Source of the DNA: Lientehia hominis
GTDB taxonomy: Bacteria; Bacillota; Clostridia; Lachnospirales; Lachnospiraceae
Direction of reading: 5' to 3'
Assembly (NCBI RefSeq): GCF_021044755.1
Contig: NZ_JAJNOR010000006.1
Span: 124,001-188,000 of the forward strand
Length of the DNA stretch: 64,000 nt
Under the pieces are notes generated by a model. It saw only the letters and a program-made list of their open reading frames with translations. It was not told where the DNA came from and did not search any database. Positions 54,919 through 63,965 of this stretch are shown here, one piece after another. Each line of letters starts with the position of its first letter. Positions within the stretch are counted from its first letter, which is position 1. A program made the translations under genes and the position numbers.

Positions 54919-54994
54919 TTTTCCTCCATTATAATTTAATTCTTACTACAAATTCATCATATCCAACCGTCATTACAAATACTTATAGATACCC

Positions 54995-55027
54995 GAAGGG
55001 ACACTTCCTTATGTGAAGTGCCCCTTC
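54995..55027. terminator. Hairpin after the malic enzyme gene
   Basis: GAAGGGACACTTC pairs with GAAGTGCCCCTTC with one mismatch. No T run follows on the - strand, so its role in termination is uncertain. Confidence 0.45.
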
Positions 55028-55083
55028 AGATGCTTCTTTACGTTTCTATCGATTTCGTTTGAATCTATCTTCCGCCGAAAGGA

Positions 55084-56259
55084 TCACAGCCTTGCTACTC
55101 CGCTGTCTCTCGCGGCCTGGGCAACTGCCTTCGCCACAGCGGGACCGACTCTCTTGTCAAAAGCCTTGGGAATGATATATTCCGGTGACAGCTCTTCATC
55201 GGAGATCAAACTGGACAGGGCATTGGCTGCCGCAATCTTCATGGCATCGTTGATGTCCCTCGCGCGGACGTCAAAGGTTCCGCGGAATACGCCGGGGAAT
55301 GCCAGTACATTGTTTACCTGATTGGGGAAATCGCTCCTGCCCGTGGCAATGACTTTCGCTCCGCCGGCCTTCGCATCCTCCGGGAAGATCTCCGGAGTAG
55401 GGTTCGCACATGCAAATATGACAGCATCCTTTGCCATGGTCTTAACCATCTCTGTGGTCAGTACACCGGGAGCCGATACACCGATAAACACATCCGCACC
55501 GGCAAGTACGTCTGCCAGGGAGCCCGCTTTCTTGTCTTTGTTGGTGAGCTGGGCCATCTCTTCCTTAATGGGGTTCATTCCTTCCTTACGGCCTTCATAG
55601 ATCGCACCCTTCCTGTCGCACAGGATGACGTCCTTATAGCCGTCGGATAACAGAAGCTTCGTAATGGAAATGGCAGCAGCTCCAGCGCCGTTGACTACAA
55701 TCTTCACATCCTCTTTTTTCTTTCCGACCACCTTCATGGCATTGTTGAGACCTGCCAGAGTGATGATGGCGGTTCCATGCTGATCGTCATGGAAAACCGG
55801 GATATCACATTTTTCTTTCAGCTTCTTCTCAATCTCAAAGCATCTGGGAGCGGCAATGTCCTCCAGGTTTACTCCACCGAAGGAACCTGAGATCAGATAG
55901 ATTGTATTTACGATCTCATCCACATCCTTGCTTTTAATGCAGAGGGGAAACGCATCTACATCTCCAAACGCCTTAAACAATACGCACTTTCCTTCCATGA
56001 CCGGCATGCCTGCCTCAGGGCCGATATCTCCCAGACCAAGAACAGCGGTTCCATCCGTCACCACCAGACACATATTGTGACGGCGTGTCAGGTCATAGCT
56101 CTTTTCAACATCCTTCTGGATCTCCAGGCAGGGCTGCGCAACACCGGGAGTATAGGCCAGGGACAGATCGTCCTTTGTCTCAACCGGTACTGTAGCTACT
56201 ACTTCAATTTTGCCCTTCCATTCAGCGTGGAGGCGCAGGGATTCTTTTGCGTAATCCAT
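55084..56259 (-). CDS. Malic enzyme (malate dehydrogenase, decarboxylating)
   Basis: The 391-residue enzyme converts malate to pyruvate and CO2 with NAD(P)+. Family motifs are TPGVAQPC, LGLGDIGPEAGMPVMEGK and VFHDDQHGTAI, plus the Rossmann GAGAAAISI. The length matches short bacterial malic enzymes rather than the 560-residue type. The ATG follows AAGGAGA and a close-to-consensus promoter lies upstream. Confidence 0.95.
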   Translation of the reverse strand: MDYAKESLRLHAEWKGKIEVVATVPVETKDDLSLAYTPGVAQPCLEIQKDVEKSYDLTRRHNMCLVVTDGTAVLGLGDIGPEAGMPVMEGKCVLFKAFGDVDAFPLCIKSKDVDEIVNTIYLISGSFGGVNLEDIAAPRCFEIEKKLKEKCDIPVFHDDQHGTAIITLAGLNNAMKVVGKKKEDVKIVVNGAGAAAISITKLLLSDGYKDVILCDRKGAIYEGRKEGMNPIKEEMAQLTNKDKKAGSLADVLAGADVFIGVSAPGVLTTEMVKTMAKDAVIFACANPTPEIFPEDAKAGGAKVIATGRSDFPNQVNNVLAFPGVFRGTFDVRARDINDAMKIAAANALSSLISDEELSPEYIIPKAFDKRVGPAVAKAVAQAARDSGVARL

Positions 56260-56356
56260 AGTTGTTAGTTCTCCTTTTCTCTCTCATGCTTTCTATAAAT
56301 AGCAGTGGTTAAACAGCTTTGGTATTGTGAATTAATTGACAAGACCAACCTGTTAG

Positions 56357-56385
56357 ATTATAGCATATTCTTTCCGAGGAATCAA
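56357..56385 (-). promoter_or_regulatory. Promoter of the malic enzyme gene
   Basis: On the - strand TTGATT (56380-56385) and TATAAT (56357-56362) are 17 bp apart, about 98 bases before the start. Confidence 0.75.
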
Positions 56386-56417
56386 CAACTTAACAGAGTT
56401 TTTATACAGCCCGTCAT

Positions 56418-57518
56418 TTAATCCAGGGTAAATGTCATTTTTACCGGATTATGGTCTGAAAAACCAAATTGTGCATCCAGATTTTCCGCCTCTGCCAAAA
56501 TCCCGTCGGAAACAATGAACCCATCCACTATAGCCGTATAAGTGACTCCCTTTTCATACGGAATATCTGCCCCGCGGCAGCTGGGCACCTCCTCAGCGTT
56601 CTCGGCCACGACAAAATGGTATCCTTCCGCCAGCTGTGAATCATCCAGCTGATATACCCATTCCGGTATCTTCTGTTCTGTGGGGAAGGTGTCTATGGAA
56701 CCGGCAATATCATGGTTGAAATCTCCGCCCACGATCACATAATTTCCCTTTTCCCTCTCCTCCTTAAGCGCCTGATTCAAGGTCTCCAGCTGCTTCGTCC
56801 GAATCTTTCCTCCCTTATCATAGGCGCTTAAGTGAACCTGTATCAGCAGTAGTTCCCTGCCGTCTTCCAAAGGGATCCGGCTGATCATAAAGCACCTGTC
56901 CAGATCTGTGAACTTTGTAAAAAAGGAATTATCCACCGGAAACTGCTTTCTGGTATTTTCTGCTATCTGGTATTTACTGAAGGTCAGCATGCCTGCTTTG
57001 ACGGCTCCGTGCGGCTCCAGCAGGGGATAAAACAAATATGCGCTGTGAAAATTGCACGCAAAAGCTGAACCATATTCGGGAAACGCGTCCCGGAGCATCT
57101 GCACCTGATCGATCTGATAGCTTCTGGTAGCCTTTTCATCCACTTCCTGCACAAACATAAAATCTGTGTTCTCCTGTTTCAAAAGCCCGATGCTGCCCTC
57201 CGTATTGGCCATGGCCTCCTCCCTGGATTCTGCCCGGGAGGACTTTCCTGTGGTCTTTGTACCGTCCAGCATCTCACCGGTATCCATGAAAAAGGAATAA
57301 TCCTGGGAATATGCCCCAAATCCCATGTTATAGGTCATAATGGTATAGGGCACGCCTGTCCGGAGCTTATCGTCCCGGTTGTTTTCCGTGTCGATTTCCT
57401 GGTCATCCTCTATCCGATAATACTGAAACTGCATATAGGCCACGTAGCCTCCCGCTGCTGCCGCCAGAAGCAGCAGCAATATTCCAAACACTTTTGCAAT
57501 GACTTTCCATGTCTTCAT
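56418..57518 (-). CDS. Membrane-anchored endonuclease/exonuclease/phosphatase-family protein
   Basis: The 366-residue protein has one N-terminal membrane helix (about 5-26) and an EEP fold outside the membrane. Expected motifs are TYNMGFG, FVQEVDE with the metal Glu, VGGDFNHD and the final FSDHNPVKM. Relatives hydrolyse DNA, sphingomyelin or inositol phosphates, and the substrate here is unknown. The ATG at 57518 follows AAAGGAA. The frame stays open ten codons upstream. Confidence 0.87.
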   Translation of the reverse strand: MKTWKVIAKVFGILLLLLAAAAGGYVAYMQFQYYRIEDDQEIDTENNRDDKLRTGVPYTIMTYNMGFGAYSQDYSFFMDTGEMLDGTKTTGKSSRAESREEAMANTEGSIGLLKQENTDFMFVQEVDEKATRSYQIDQVQMLRDAFPEYGSAFACNFHSAYLFYPLLEPHGAVKAGMLTFSKYQIAENTRKQFPVDNSFFTKFTDLDRCFMISRIPLEDGRELLLIQVHLSAYDKGGKIRTKQLETLNQALKEEREKGNYVIVGGDFNHDIAGSIDTFPTEQKIPEWVYQLDDSQLAEGYHFVVAENAEEVPSCRGADIPYEKGVTYTAIVDGFIVSDGILAEAENLDAQFGFSDHNPVKMTFTLD

Positions 57519-57589
57519 ATTTAGTTCCTTTCTTATGATCCAGAACAAAGAATCCCGTCAGCGGGATTTTCCGCCTGCGGAGCATTTTG

Positions 57590-57618
57590 TTACATAGGGA
57601 ACGATGTTTCCTATGTAA
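57590..57618. promoter_or_regulatory. Inverted repeat upstream of the EEP gene
   Basis: TTACATAGG and CCTATGTAA are perfect 9-bp arms, extendable by A-T and G-T pairs around a short loop. It is about 70 bases before the EEP start. It could be an operator or an RNA stem. Confidence 0.45.
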
Positions 57619-57627
57619 TAAGAATAC

Positions 57628-57657
57628 AATAGAGCCGGCCTGACGGCCAGCCCTATT
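57628..57657 (-). terminator. Probable terminator after gdhA
   Basis: On the - strand AATAG-GC-GGCC and GGCC-GC-CTATT arms pair with two mismatches, followed by a TTGTATTC tract. Confidence 0.45.
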
Positions 57658-57712
57658 ATGAGGTAATATGTTGAATATGTAGATGTCTTATGAAAATTAC
57701 GGTATCACCGCA

Positions 57713-58969
57713 TTACGGCCAGATGCCTCTCAGCTTCTTGGCTTCAACTGTTCTCTTGATCGCGATGAGATATGCGCCGATTCTGGGTTCTACGCCTTTT
57801 TCCTTTGAGATATCCCAAACGGCTTCAAAAGCGCGGTCCATGATCTCTTTCAGTCTCTTATTCACATCTTCTTCTGTCCAATACATGGACTGGATGTTTT
57901 GTACCCACTCAAAGTAGGATACAACTACGCCGCCTGCATTGGCAAGAATATCGGGAATCAGAAGAATGCCTCTCTTCTTAAGAATCTCGTCAGCTTCTAC
58001 GGTAGTAGGACCGTTGGCAGCTTCAATGATGATCTTGCAGTTTAATTTGTCTGCATTGCCGCCGTGAATCTGGTTTTCCAATGCTGCGGGCACCAATACG
58101 GTCGTCTCAAGCTCCAGAAGAGCTTCATTGGCGATGTGCTCAACTCCGGGAGCATTGTAGCCTTCCAGGAGAGCCTTGGGCGTCTTCAGATATTCCAGAA
58201 TTCCAGGGATATCCAGGCCATCCTTGCAGTAAAGGCCGCCGGATACGTCGCTGACGCCGATCACTTTCATACCTTCTGCATGGAGCAGCTTAGCGGAAAT
58301 GCTTCCAACATTACCCATGCCCTGTACTACAACCGGCGTTCCAGCCATTTCCATGCCCAGCTTAGCCAGAGTATTCTTAGCAGTGATCATAACGCCGCGT
58401 CCAGTAGCTTCGCTGCGTCCAAGAGCGCCGCCGATTTCAATGGGTTTGCCTGTCACTACGCCGGGAACACAATGTCCCTTTAACATACTATATGTATCCA
58501 TCATCCAGCCCATGACCTTAGCGTTGGTTCCTACGTCGGGAGCGGGAACATCCTGATCCGGCCCGATGATGGGAGCGATCATAGCAGTAAATCTTCTGGT
58601 GATCCTTCTCATTTCTCCTTCTGACAAAACAGTAGGGTCGCAGATAACGCCGCCCTTTGCACCGCCATAGGGAATATTCACTACGGCACATTTGAATGTC
58701 ATCCATGCCGCAAGTGCCTTTACTTCATCCTGGTTTACATTCGGATGGAAACGAACACCGCCCTTAGCCGGTCCGCGGCTGGTGGAGTGCTGAACACGGA
58801 AGCCTTCAAATACCTTAACACTGCCGTCATCCATTTGTACCGGAATAGAAACCTTTAATTCTCTCTCGGGATACTTAAGTGCTTCATAGTCGCTCTCTTC
58901 GTATCCTAAAACCTTTGCTGCGTTTTCTACTACTGCCAGCACGTTGTCGTAAGGATTATACTTACCCAT
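57713..58969 (-). CDS. Glutamate dehydrogenase
   Basis: The 418-residue enzyme catalyses reversible deamination of glutamate to 2-oxoglutarate. The glutamate site KGGVRFHPN and the catalytic-lysine region PYGGAKGG are clear, and GMGNVGSISAKLL binds the dinucleotide. It is the short, hexameric type. The ATG at 58969 follows AAAGGAGGA; the frame continues 24 codons upstream. The glutamate/dicarboxylate symporter gene lies next door in the same direction, with a separate promoter between them. Confidence 0.95.
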   Translation of the reverse strand: MGKYNPYDNVLAVVENAAKVLGYEESDYEALKYPERELKVSIPVQMDDGSVKVFEGFRVQHSTSRGPAKGGVRFHPNVNQDEVKALAAWMTFKCAVVNIPYGGAKGGVICDPTVLSEGEMRRITRRFTAMIAPIIGPDQDVPAPDVGTNAKVMGWMMDTYSMLKGHCVPGVVTGKPIEIGGALGRSEATGRGVMITAKNTLAKLGMEMAGTPVVVQGMGNVGSISAKLLHAEGMKVIGVSDVSGGLYCKDGLDIPGILEYLKTPKALLEGYNAPGVEHIANEALLELETTVLVPAALENQIHGGNADKLNCKIIIEAANGPTTVEADEILKKRGILLIPDILANAGGVVVSYFEWVQNIQSMYWTEEDVNKRLKEIMDRAFEAVWDISKEKGVEPRIGAYLIAIKRTVEAKKLRGIWP

Positions 58970-59049
58970 AACGAAATCCTCCTTTTTTCTTGAAAAATCT
59001 TTGAGTTCGGTATCGCCTACACCCCCATGTAGCGTCGCCATCTATCCTC

Positions 59050-59078
59050 ATTATTTCTCAAGAAGCCAAGACTGTCAA
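59050..59078 (-). promoter_or_regulatory. Promoter of the glutamate dehydrogenase gene
   Basis: On the - strand TTGACA (59073-59078) and AATAAT (59050-59055) are 17 bp apart, about 80 bases before the start. Confidence 0.75.
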
Positions 59079-59210
59079 CACCCTTTTTGTATTCGGAAAA
59101 AAACATCAAATTGGGGAACTTTGACAAAAGAATTTTAAAAAAGTAAGCCCGGAACTATAGTTTCTAAAGTACATTTCCATCCTAAAATTTTAGTAGTCAG
59201 AAAATCTTCC

Positions 59211-60479
59211 TTATGCCATATCGTTGAATATCTCTTTATCAAACCCTCCCGACTGATGAGCAACAATCGTGGTACATACGGCATCTCCGGTGACATTGAC
59301 CGCCGTCCTGCTCATATCCAGGATCCTGTCGATCCCCATGATGATTCCTATGGCTTCCACCGGAAGGCCCACAGAGGTAAATACCATGGTGAGCGTCACC
59401 AGACCCACGCCGGGAACGCCCGCGGTTCCAACAGACGCAAGTGTGGCAGTCGCGATCACCATCGCATATTCCCGAATCCCCATGGGAATTCCGAAAGCCT
59501 GCGCCGCAAATACGACAGCCACGCCCTGCATGATAGCCGTTCCATCCATATTGATCGTGGCTCCGAGGGGAATTGTGAAAGAAGAGATTCGCTTCGTCAC
59601 CCCCATCTTTTTTGCCAACGTATCAATGGAGAGCGGGATCGTCGCGTTGGATGTCGCTGTGGAAAAGGCGAAACCCATGACCGGTACAAATTTCTTCAGA
59701 AATTTAACAGGACTTGCCCCGGTAAATGCCTTCAGCATCACCATATAGACCACACAGCACTGGATCAGAAGGGCGAGCATGACTCCCGCCATATATTTAA
59801 GAAGATGGGCAAATGCTCCGAAGCCAATATTGGTAAAGGTCTTAGCGACCAGGAAGAATACCCCCACGGGCGCCGCCTTCATCACCATCATGGTCATTTC
59901 CATCATCACATCATTAAACTGAGAAATAAAATTGGATACCACATCCGCCCGCTCTCCCAGCTTCGCCAGGATGATGCCCACGATCAGCGCGAACAGGATG
60001 ATCTGGAGCATATTCCCTTCCGCAAGGGCTTGTACCGGGTTCTTGGGTATGATGCCCAGCAGAGTATCCGCCGCCGAGACCGGTTCAACCGGAGCGACTT
60101 TTACAGACTGCAGCTCCGATATATCCAAGCCGAGCCCCGGATTTATCAAGTTTCCGATCATCAGCGCCACCGTGATGGCCAGCGCCGTCGTCACCAGATA
60201 AAACAGGAGGGTCTTGACTCCCACCTTTCCGAGGCTCTTAGTATCGCCTATGGCAGAGCTGCCACAGACCAGGGAACAGAAAACAAGAGGAACCACAAGC
60301 ATCTGCATCAGGCGCAGGAAACCGTCTCCCGCCACTCTGAAAATGCCTCCCACAAGCACAGTATCCCTGATGTATCCTTCAGGAACGAGATAATGAAGAA
60401 GAACGCCTGCCAGAGCCCCCAGCAAAAGCCCGATAAATATCTTTGTGGTAAGCCCCGTTTTCTTCTTCTTTTCCGTCAT
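59211..60479 (-). CDS. Dicarboxylate/amino acid:cation symporter
   Basis: The 422-residue membrane transporter belongs to the DAACS family (GltP/DctA/SstT). Typical segments are SNATIPLSIDTLAKKMG (hairpin 1), GATINMDGTAIMQG (the TM7 cation motif) and DRILDMSRTAVNVTGD (TM8 substrate Asp/Arg/Asn). It imports glutamate, aspartate or C4-dicarboxylates with H+ or Na+. It starts directly after the RmlD-type gene stop, so the two are co-translated. Its neighbour gdhA suggests glutamate use. Confidence 0.93.
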   Translation of the reverse strand: MTEKKKKTGLTTKIFIGLLLGALAGVLLHYLVPEGYIRDTVLVGGIFRVAGDGFLRLMQMLVVPLVFCSLVCGSSAIGDTKSLGKVGVKTLLFYLVTTALAITVALMIGNLINPGLGLDISELQSVKVAPVEPVSAADTLLGIIPKNPVQALAEGNMLQIILFALIVGIILAKLGERADVVSNFISQFNDVMMEMTMMVMKAAPVGVFFLVAKTFTNIGFGAFAHLLKYMAGVMLALLIQCCVVYMVMLKAFTGASPVKFLKKFVPVMGFAFSTATSNATIPLSIDTLAKKMGVTKRISSFTIPLGATINMDGTAIMQGVAVVFAAQAFGIPMGIREYAMVIATATLASVGTAGVPGVGLVTLTMVFTSVGLPVEAIGIIMGIDRILDMSRTAVNVTGDAVCTTIVAHQSGGFDKEIFNDMA

Positions 60480-61337
60480 TTACTCCTTCTCCCTCCCAGA
60501 CATGAACTTCTCCAGGGAATCCTTCCAATGGGGCATCTCATAGATGCCGGATACCCTGAGCATGAAATTATCGAGCAGTGTATATCTGGGCCTGTTCACA
60601 ACTGACGGATTTTCTCCGGCGGCAAGAGGTTCAATATTGACCGCTTTCCCGGACAGCCTCACAATCTCCTTGGCAAATTCATAACGGCTGCACATACCTT
60701 CACAGGAAGCATGGTAAATCCCATATTCCGCGGAATCCACCAGCTTTACGATGAAGTCGGCCAGATCCACAGCGCTTGTCGGGGTGCTTATCTGGTCTGT
60801 CGGCACAAAAATCGTATCCTCCGTGAGCAGTCCCTCCAGAATATAACTGACAAAGTTATTCTTAGTATTCCCATAAATCCAGGAACTTCTCACTACCATG
60901 TGTTTTGGCACCAATTCCCGTATAAACATTTCTCCGGCCAGTTTGGATTTTCCATATACGGTCTTGGGATTCACCCGGTCGAACTCCGTCAGAGGATGCT
61001 GTGCCGTACCGTCAAACACATCATCCGTAGAGATATGAATCAGCTTCGCGTTGATCTTTCTGGCCGCAATCCCCAGATTCCTCGCCCCAAGAGCGTTTAC
61101 CCGGTATGCCGCCTCCACATTCCGTTCGCAGGCAGCCAGATCCGTCATTCCGGCGCAGTTTATCACCACGTCCGGATGGTTCATGTTGGCAAAGGAGATC
61201 ACCATTTCCAGACTGGTAATATCCACATCCATGTCAGAGGTCAGGACTTCCATCTCGGCGTCCTCATGAAGCATCTTGTATATCGCAGAGCCCACCTGTC
61301 CTTTGGCTCCCGCGATCCATACCCGCAAATTGCTCAT
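60480..61337 (-). CDS. RmlD-type dTDP-4-dehydrorhamnose reductase-like protein
   Basis: The 285-residue NAD(P)-binding short-chain enzyme has GAKGQVGSAIYK at the start and the YGKSKLAGE Tyr-Lys active site near residue 128. The family includes RmlD, which completes dTDP-L-rhamnose, and MAT2B-like proteins. No other rhamnose gene (rmlABC) is present, so the substrate may differ. It sits in an operon with a small alarmone synthetase (26 bases upstream) and the symporter. Confidence 0.85.
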   Translation of the reverse strand: MSNLRVWIAGAKGQVGSAIYKMLHEDAEMEVLTSDMDVDITSLEMVISFANMNHPDVVINCAGMTDLAACERNVEAAYRVNALGARNLGIAARKINAKLIHISTDDVFDGTAQHPLTEFDRVNPKTVYGKSKLAGEMFIRELVPKHMVVRSSWIYGNTKNNFVSYILEGLLTEDTIFVPTDQISTPTSAVDLADFIVKLVDSAEYGIYHASCEGMCSRYEFAKEIVRLSGKAVNIEPLAAGENPSVVNRPRYTLLDNFMLRVSGIYEMPHWKDSLEKFMSGREKE

Positions 61338-61363
61338 ATTGTCTCCTCTCTCCGCGAGTCCCG

Positions 61364-62029
61364 CTACGGCTGCGCCTGGCTGTCGTCCTCCGGTTCCCCG
61401 GCCTCCTGCAGAGACTCATTGAGAGCCATCATCCGTTCATCCAAAAGCGCCACCATATCGGCACATTCCTTCAGGTTCTCACGCATGTGGGACGGAGCCG
61501 CCCCTTCAAACTTATAATGGATCTTATGTTCTAAGCTGGCCCAGAAGTCCATGGCTATGGTCCGTATCTGTATCTCTACCTTCATCTCCACCTGCCCGCT
61601 GGACAAATAGATCGGCACAGAAATGACCATGTGGTAACTGCGGTAGCCGTTGGGCTTTGGATTGGCGATATAGTCCTTGACCATCAGCACGTTCACATCA
61701 TTCTGCCTGGAAATGGCATCCGCCAGATAATAGATATCAGATGTGAAGGAACAGATGATCCGCACGCCGGCGATATCATGAAGCTCCCTATACATATTGT
61801 CGATGGTAGCCTCGAACCCCAGGCGCTTCAGTTTCTTCACGATGCTCTCCGGCGTCTTGATCCTGGCTTTTACGTGTTCAATGGGATTATAGTGGTTGAT
61901 ATGATGAAATTCATCACTCAAGATATTGACCCTTGTCTGGACCTCCTGAAGCGCTGAACTGTACAGAAACATCAGCGTCTTCCATTGATCCAGCTGATCA
62001 TATTCCTTTGGTAATTCCGGTATTGCCAT
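61364..62029 (-). CDS. Small alarmone synthetase, RelQ/YjbM-like
   Basis: The 221-residue RelA/SpoT synthetase domain lacks hydrolase and regulatory parts. Key segments are RIKTPESIVKKLKR, DIAGVRIICSF and PKPNGYRSYHM, and EIQIRTIAMDFWASLEHK is near the C terminus. It makes pppGpp or ppGpp and related alarmones. Bacterial RelQ proteins form tetramers. It heads a probable operon with the RmlD-like gene and the symporter. Confidence 0.92.
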   Translation of the reverse strand: MAIPELPKEYDQLDQWKTLMFLYSSALQEVQTRVNILSDEFHHINHYNPIEHVKARIKTPESIVKKLKRLGFEATIDNMYRELHDIAGVRIICSFTSDIYYLADAISRQNDVNVLMVKDYIANPKPNGYRSYHMVISVPIYLSSGQVEMKVEIQIRTIAMDFWASLEHKIHYKFEGAAPSHMRENLKECADMVALLDERMMALNESLQEAGEPEDDSQAQP

Positions 62030-62053
62030 AGCTTCCTCCCCCGGCGTCAGGAT

Positions 62054-62965
62054 TTAATCCAGTTTAAAGCCTTTCAGCAAAGCTCCCAGGCTGGTAGAAG
62101 CCTGACCGTCTTCCGTATACTCCGCACCGGCCGCCGTATCCTCCGGCTCCGTCACGTCTTGCAGCGCTTTCATGCTCAGACTCAGTTTCCCGTCCTTGAG
62201 TGCGGTAATCTTTACCGTCACACGCTGTCCCACGCTCAGCACCGCTGAAGGAGATTTGATCCTTTTATCGCTGATCTGCGACACATGAAGAAGTCCTGTT
62301 GCCCCATTGTCAAGCTTAACAAATGCCCCATAATTCTGGATGGATTCAACCACACCTTCTGAAACCGCCCCAACTTCACAGGACGCTATCTTTTTCTGCT
62401 TCTCTGCCATTTTTCTGGCGTACGCTAATTCCCTGGCAGAAAGCACCAGCTTCTTCGCCTCTCTGTCCACCGTGATGACCTGTACTTCCAGCTCCCGTCC
62501 AAGCCAGTCTTCCAAATTTTCCACATATGAGCTGTCCAGCTTGGATGCCGGAATGAAGCCGCGGATGCCTTCTACATACGCTACCGCGCCGCCCTTCACA
62601 ATCCCGTCCACTTTGACCTGCAGCGTGCTTTTATCTTCAAAGCACCTCTCCATTTTCTCCCAGGCCAGCATATCATTCGCTTCCTTTTTAGACAGAAGAA
62701 TATGTCCGTGTCCATCATCAGTCTTAATGACAGTCGCCGTCACTTCTTCCCCCATCTGTACCGTCTCCTTTAACACACAGTCAGGGGCATTGCTGTAATG
62801 CTCTTTTGTGATTATCCCCTCTGTATAGGACTGAAGGTCCAGCGTGATCTCATCTTCGCTGACACCGATCACTGTCCCTGTCAGGATGTCCCCTTCTTCT
62901 ACCCTTTTAAAGGAGGCATCCAGCTCCTTTTTGTAATCATCCATTGTTTCCATGCGTTCTTCCAT
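62054..62965 (-). CDS. S1 RNA-binding domain protein (S1-like)
   Basis: The 303-residue protein has three S1 domains, at about 19-90, 105-180 and 195-265. The last is the most typical (GVVESIQNYGAFVKLDNGATGLLHVSQ). The tail is acidic. Short three- or four-domain S1 proteins are common in Firmicutes and relate to ribosomal protein S1, but may not be ribosomal. The ATG at 62965 has GGGAGGGAG ahead. Confidence 0.9.
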   Translation of the reverse strand: MEERMETMDDYKKELDASFKRVEEGDILTGTVIGVSEDEITLDLQSYTEGIITKEHYSNAPDCVLKETVQMGEEVTATVIKTDDGHGHILLSKKEANDMLAWEKMERCFEDKSTLQVKVDGIVKGGAVAYVEGIRGFIPASKLDSSYVENLEDWLGRELEVQVITVDREAKKLVLSARELAYARKMAEKQKKIASCEVGAVSEGVVESIQNYGAFVKLDNGATGLLHVSQISDKRIKSPSAVLSVGQRVTVKITALKDGKLSLSMKALQDVTEPEDTAAGAEYTEDGQASTSLGALLKGFKLD

Positions 62966-63107
62966 TGGTCTCCCTCCCGGTTCATGTTATTGTTACATTC
63001 ATCATATCATTATTTTTCCATGATGGCAATCTTCCGGTCTGAATTCCATAGAGTTTCTATGGCGGAGATCCCTTCTGCTTTCCTTCTGCGCCCCGGCCTT
63101 TCTGCCG

Positions 63108-63965
63108 TCAGATCCTTGCGAATGTGGCGTCCTTCGGTTCCAGGCGAAGAGGAGGGAAGGGAGACTGGTCCGGATACCCTATGTCTACGTATGTCACCAC
63201 CTGTATCTCCTCCGGAATCTGAAACCGTTCTGTCAGGCGCCTGCGCATCTTGGGGTTAAAGGTCAGCCATGTGCCGCCCAGCCCGTAAGCATGAGCTGCC
63301 AAAACAATGTTCTGGCCGGCGGCCCCGCAGTCAAGCAGCTGATTATATTCCGGCATGGCCTGATTCCCGCGGTAATTTCTCATATCCTGAAGAAGTACGA
63401 TATGCACAGGTCCTCCCGGTATGTCGCTCCCTCTGAAAAGCCCCGGTTCTGACTCCTCCCGGACAACCAGATAACGAATGGACTGAAGATTGCAGGCATG
63501 GGCCGCCCATAGTCCCGCTCTCAGTATTTTGTCAATAATCTCGTCGGGAACCCTCCGGGAAATATCCCAGTGGCGGACCGAACGGCGTTCGTATAATGTG
63601 CGTTCAAATACTGGAATCTCCTCTTCCGTCAGCCATTTCGGCTCATACTCAGATAAATCCAGATTTCCGCCCTCTGTCAGGATACCGGCGAACTCCAATA
63701 ATTTATTCACATAACAATATTCGGGAAAGTCATGGGAAAGTCCCCTTTTCTCCCATACCCGCAGATATTTTTTCGCAGTTTCAAGCTGCTTGTCCGGAAA
63801 CGTTTTTTTTCTGTAGGCGCACTCATACAGCTGAATTTCCATCGTATGGTGGCACCGTTCCCGAAAACGGGCCCGGAATTCCACTTCATCCATGGACAAA
63901 AGCTCCTCTTCTGTCCGTTCAAACAAACCTTTAATTTCTTCCTGTGTCATTTTTTCCACATCCAT
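63108..63965 (-). CDS. Nitroreductase-family protein
   Basis: The 285-residue FMN protein has a helical N-terminal extension of about 110 residues before the nitroreductase domain (about 118-285). Domain hallmarks are ERRSVRHWDISRRVP at the start, LWAAHACNLQSIRYLVV and the AAGQNIVLAAHAYGLGGTW region. Such enzymes reduce nitro groups, quinones or flavins with NAD(P)H. The extension is not a known domain. The ATG at 63965 follows GGGAAGG; the end of the window lies 35 bases beyond it. Confidence 0.9.
   Translation of the reverse strand: MDVEKMTQEEIKGLFERTEEELLSMDEVEFRARFRERCHHTMEIQLYECAYRKKTFPDKQLETAKKYLRVWEKRGLSHDFPEYCYVNKLLEFAGILTEGGNLDLSEYEPKWLTEEEIPVFERTLYERRSVRHWDISRRVPDEIIDKILRAGLWAAHACNLQSIRYLVVREESEPGLFRGSDIPGGPVHIVLLQDMRNYRGNQAMPEYNQLLDCGAAGQNIVLAAHAYGLGGTWLTFNPKMRRRLTERFQIPEEIQVVTYVDIGYPDQSPFPPLRLEPKDATFARI

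Larger units (their letters stand above)
51600..54950. other. AT-rich, probably acquired segment
   Basis: Across this stretch the coding genes are rich in Ile, Lys and Asn codons and look markedly poorer in G and C than both flanks. It holds a TetR-ABC drug-export-type pair, an AbiE scar and a broken 5' gene end. No integrase, transposase or flanking direct repeat was found, so the mode of arrival is unknown. Confidence 0.6.

Noticed and set aside
59256..60605. 449-codon open frame on the + strand
   Set aside because: It runs antisense to the symporter and RmlD-like genes. The product is His/Arg-rich without any domain.
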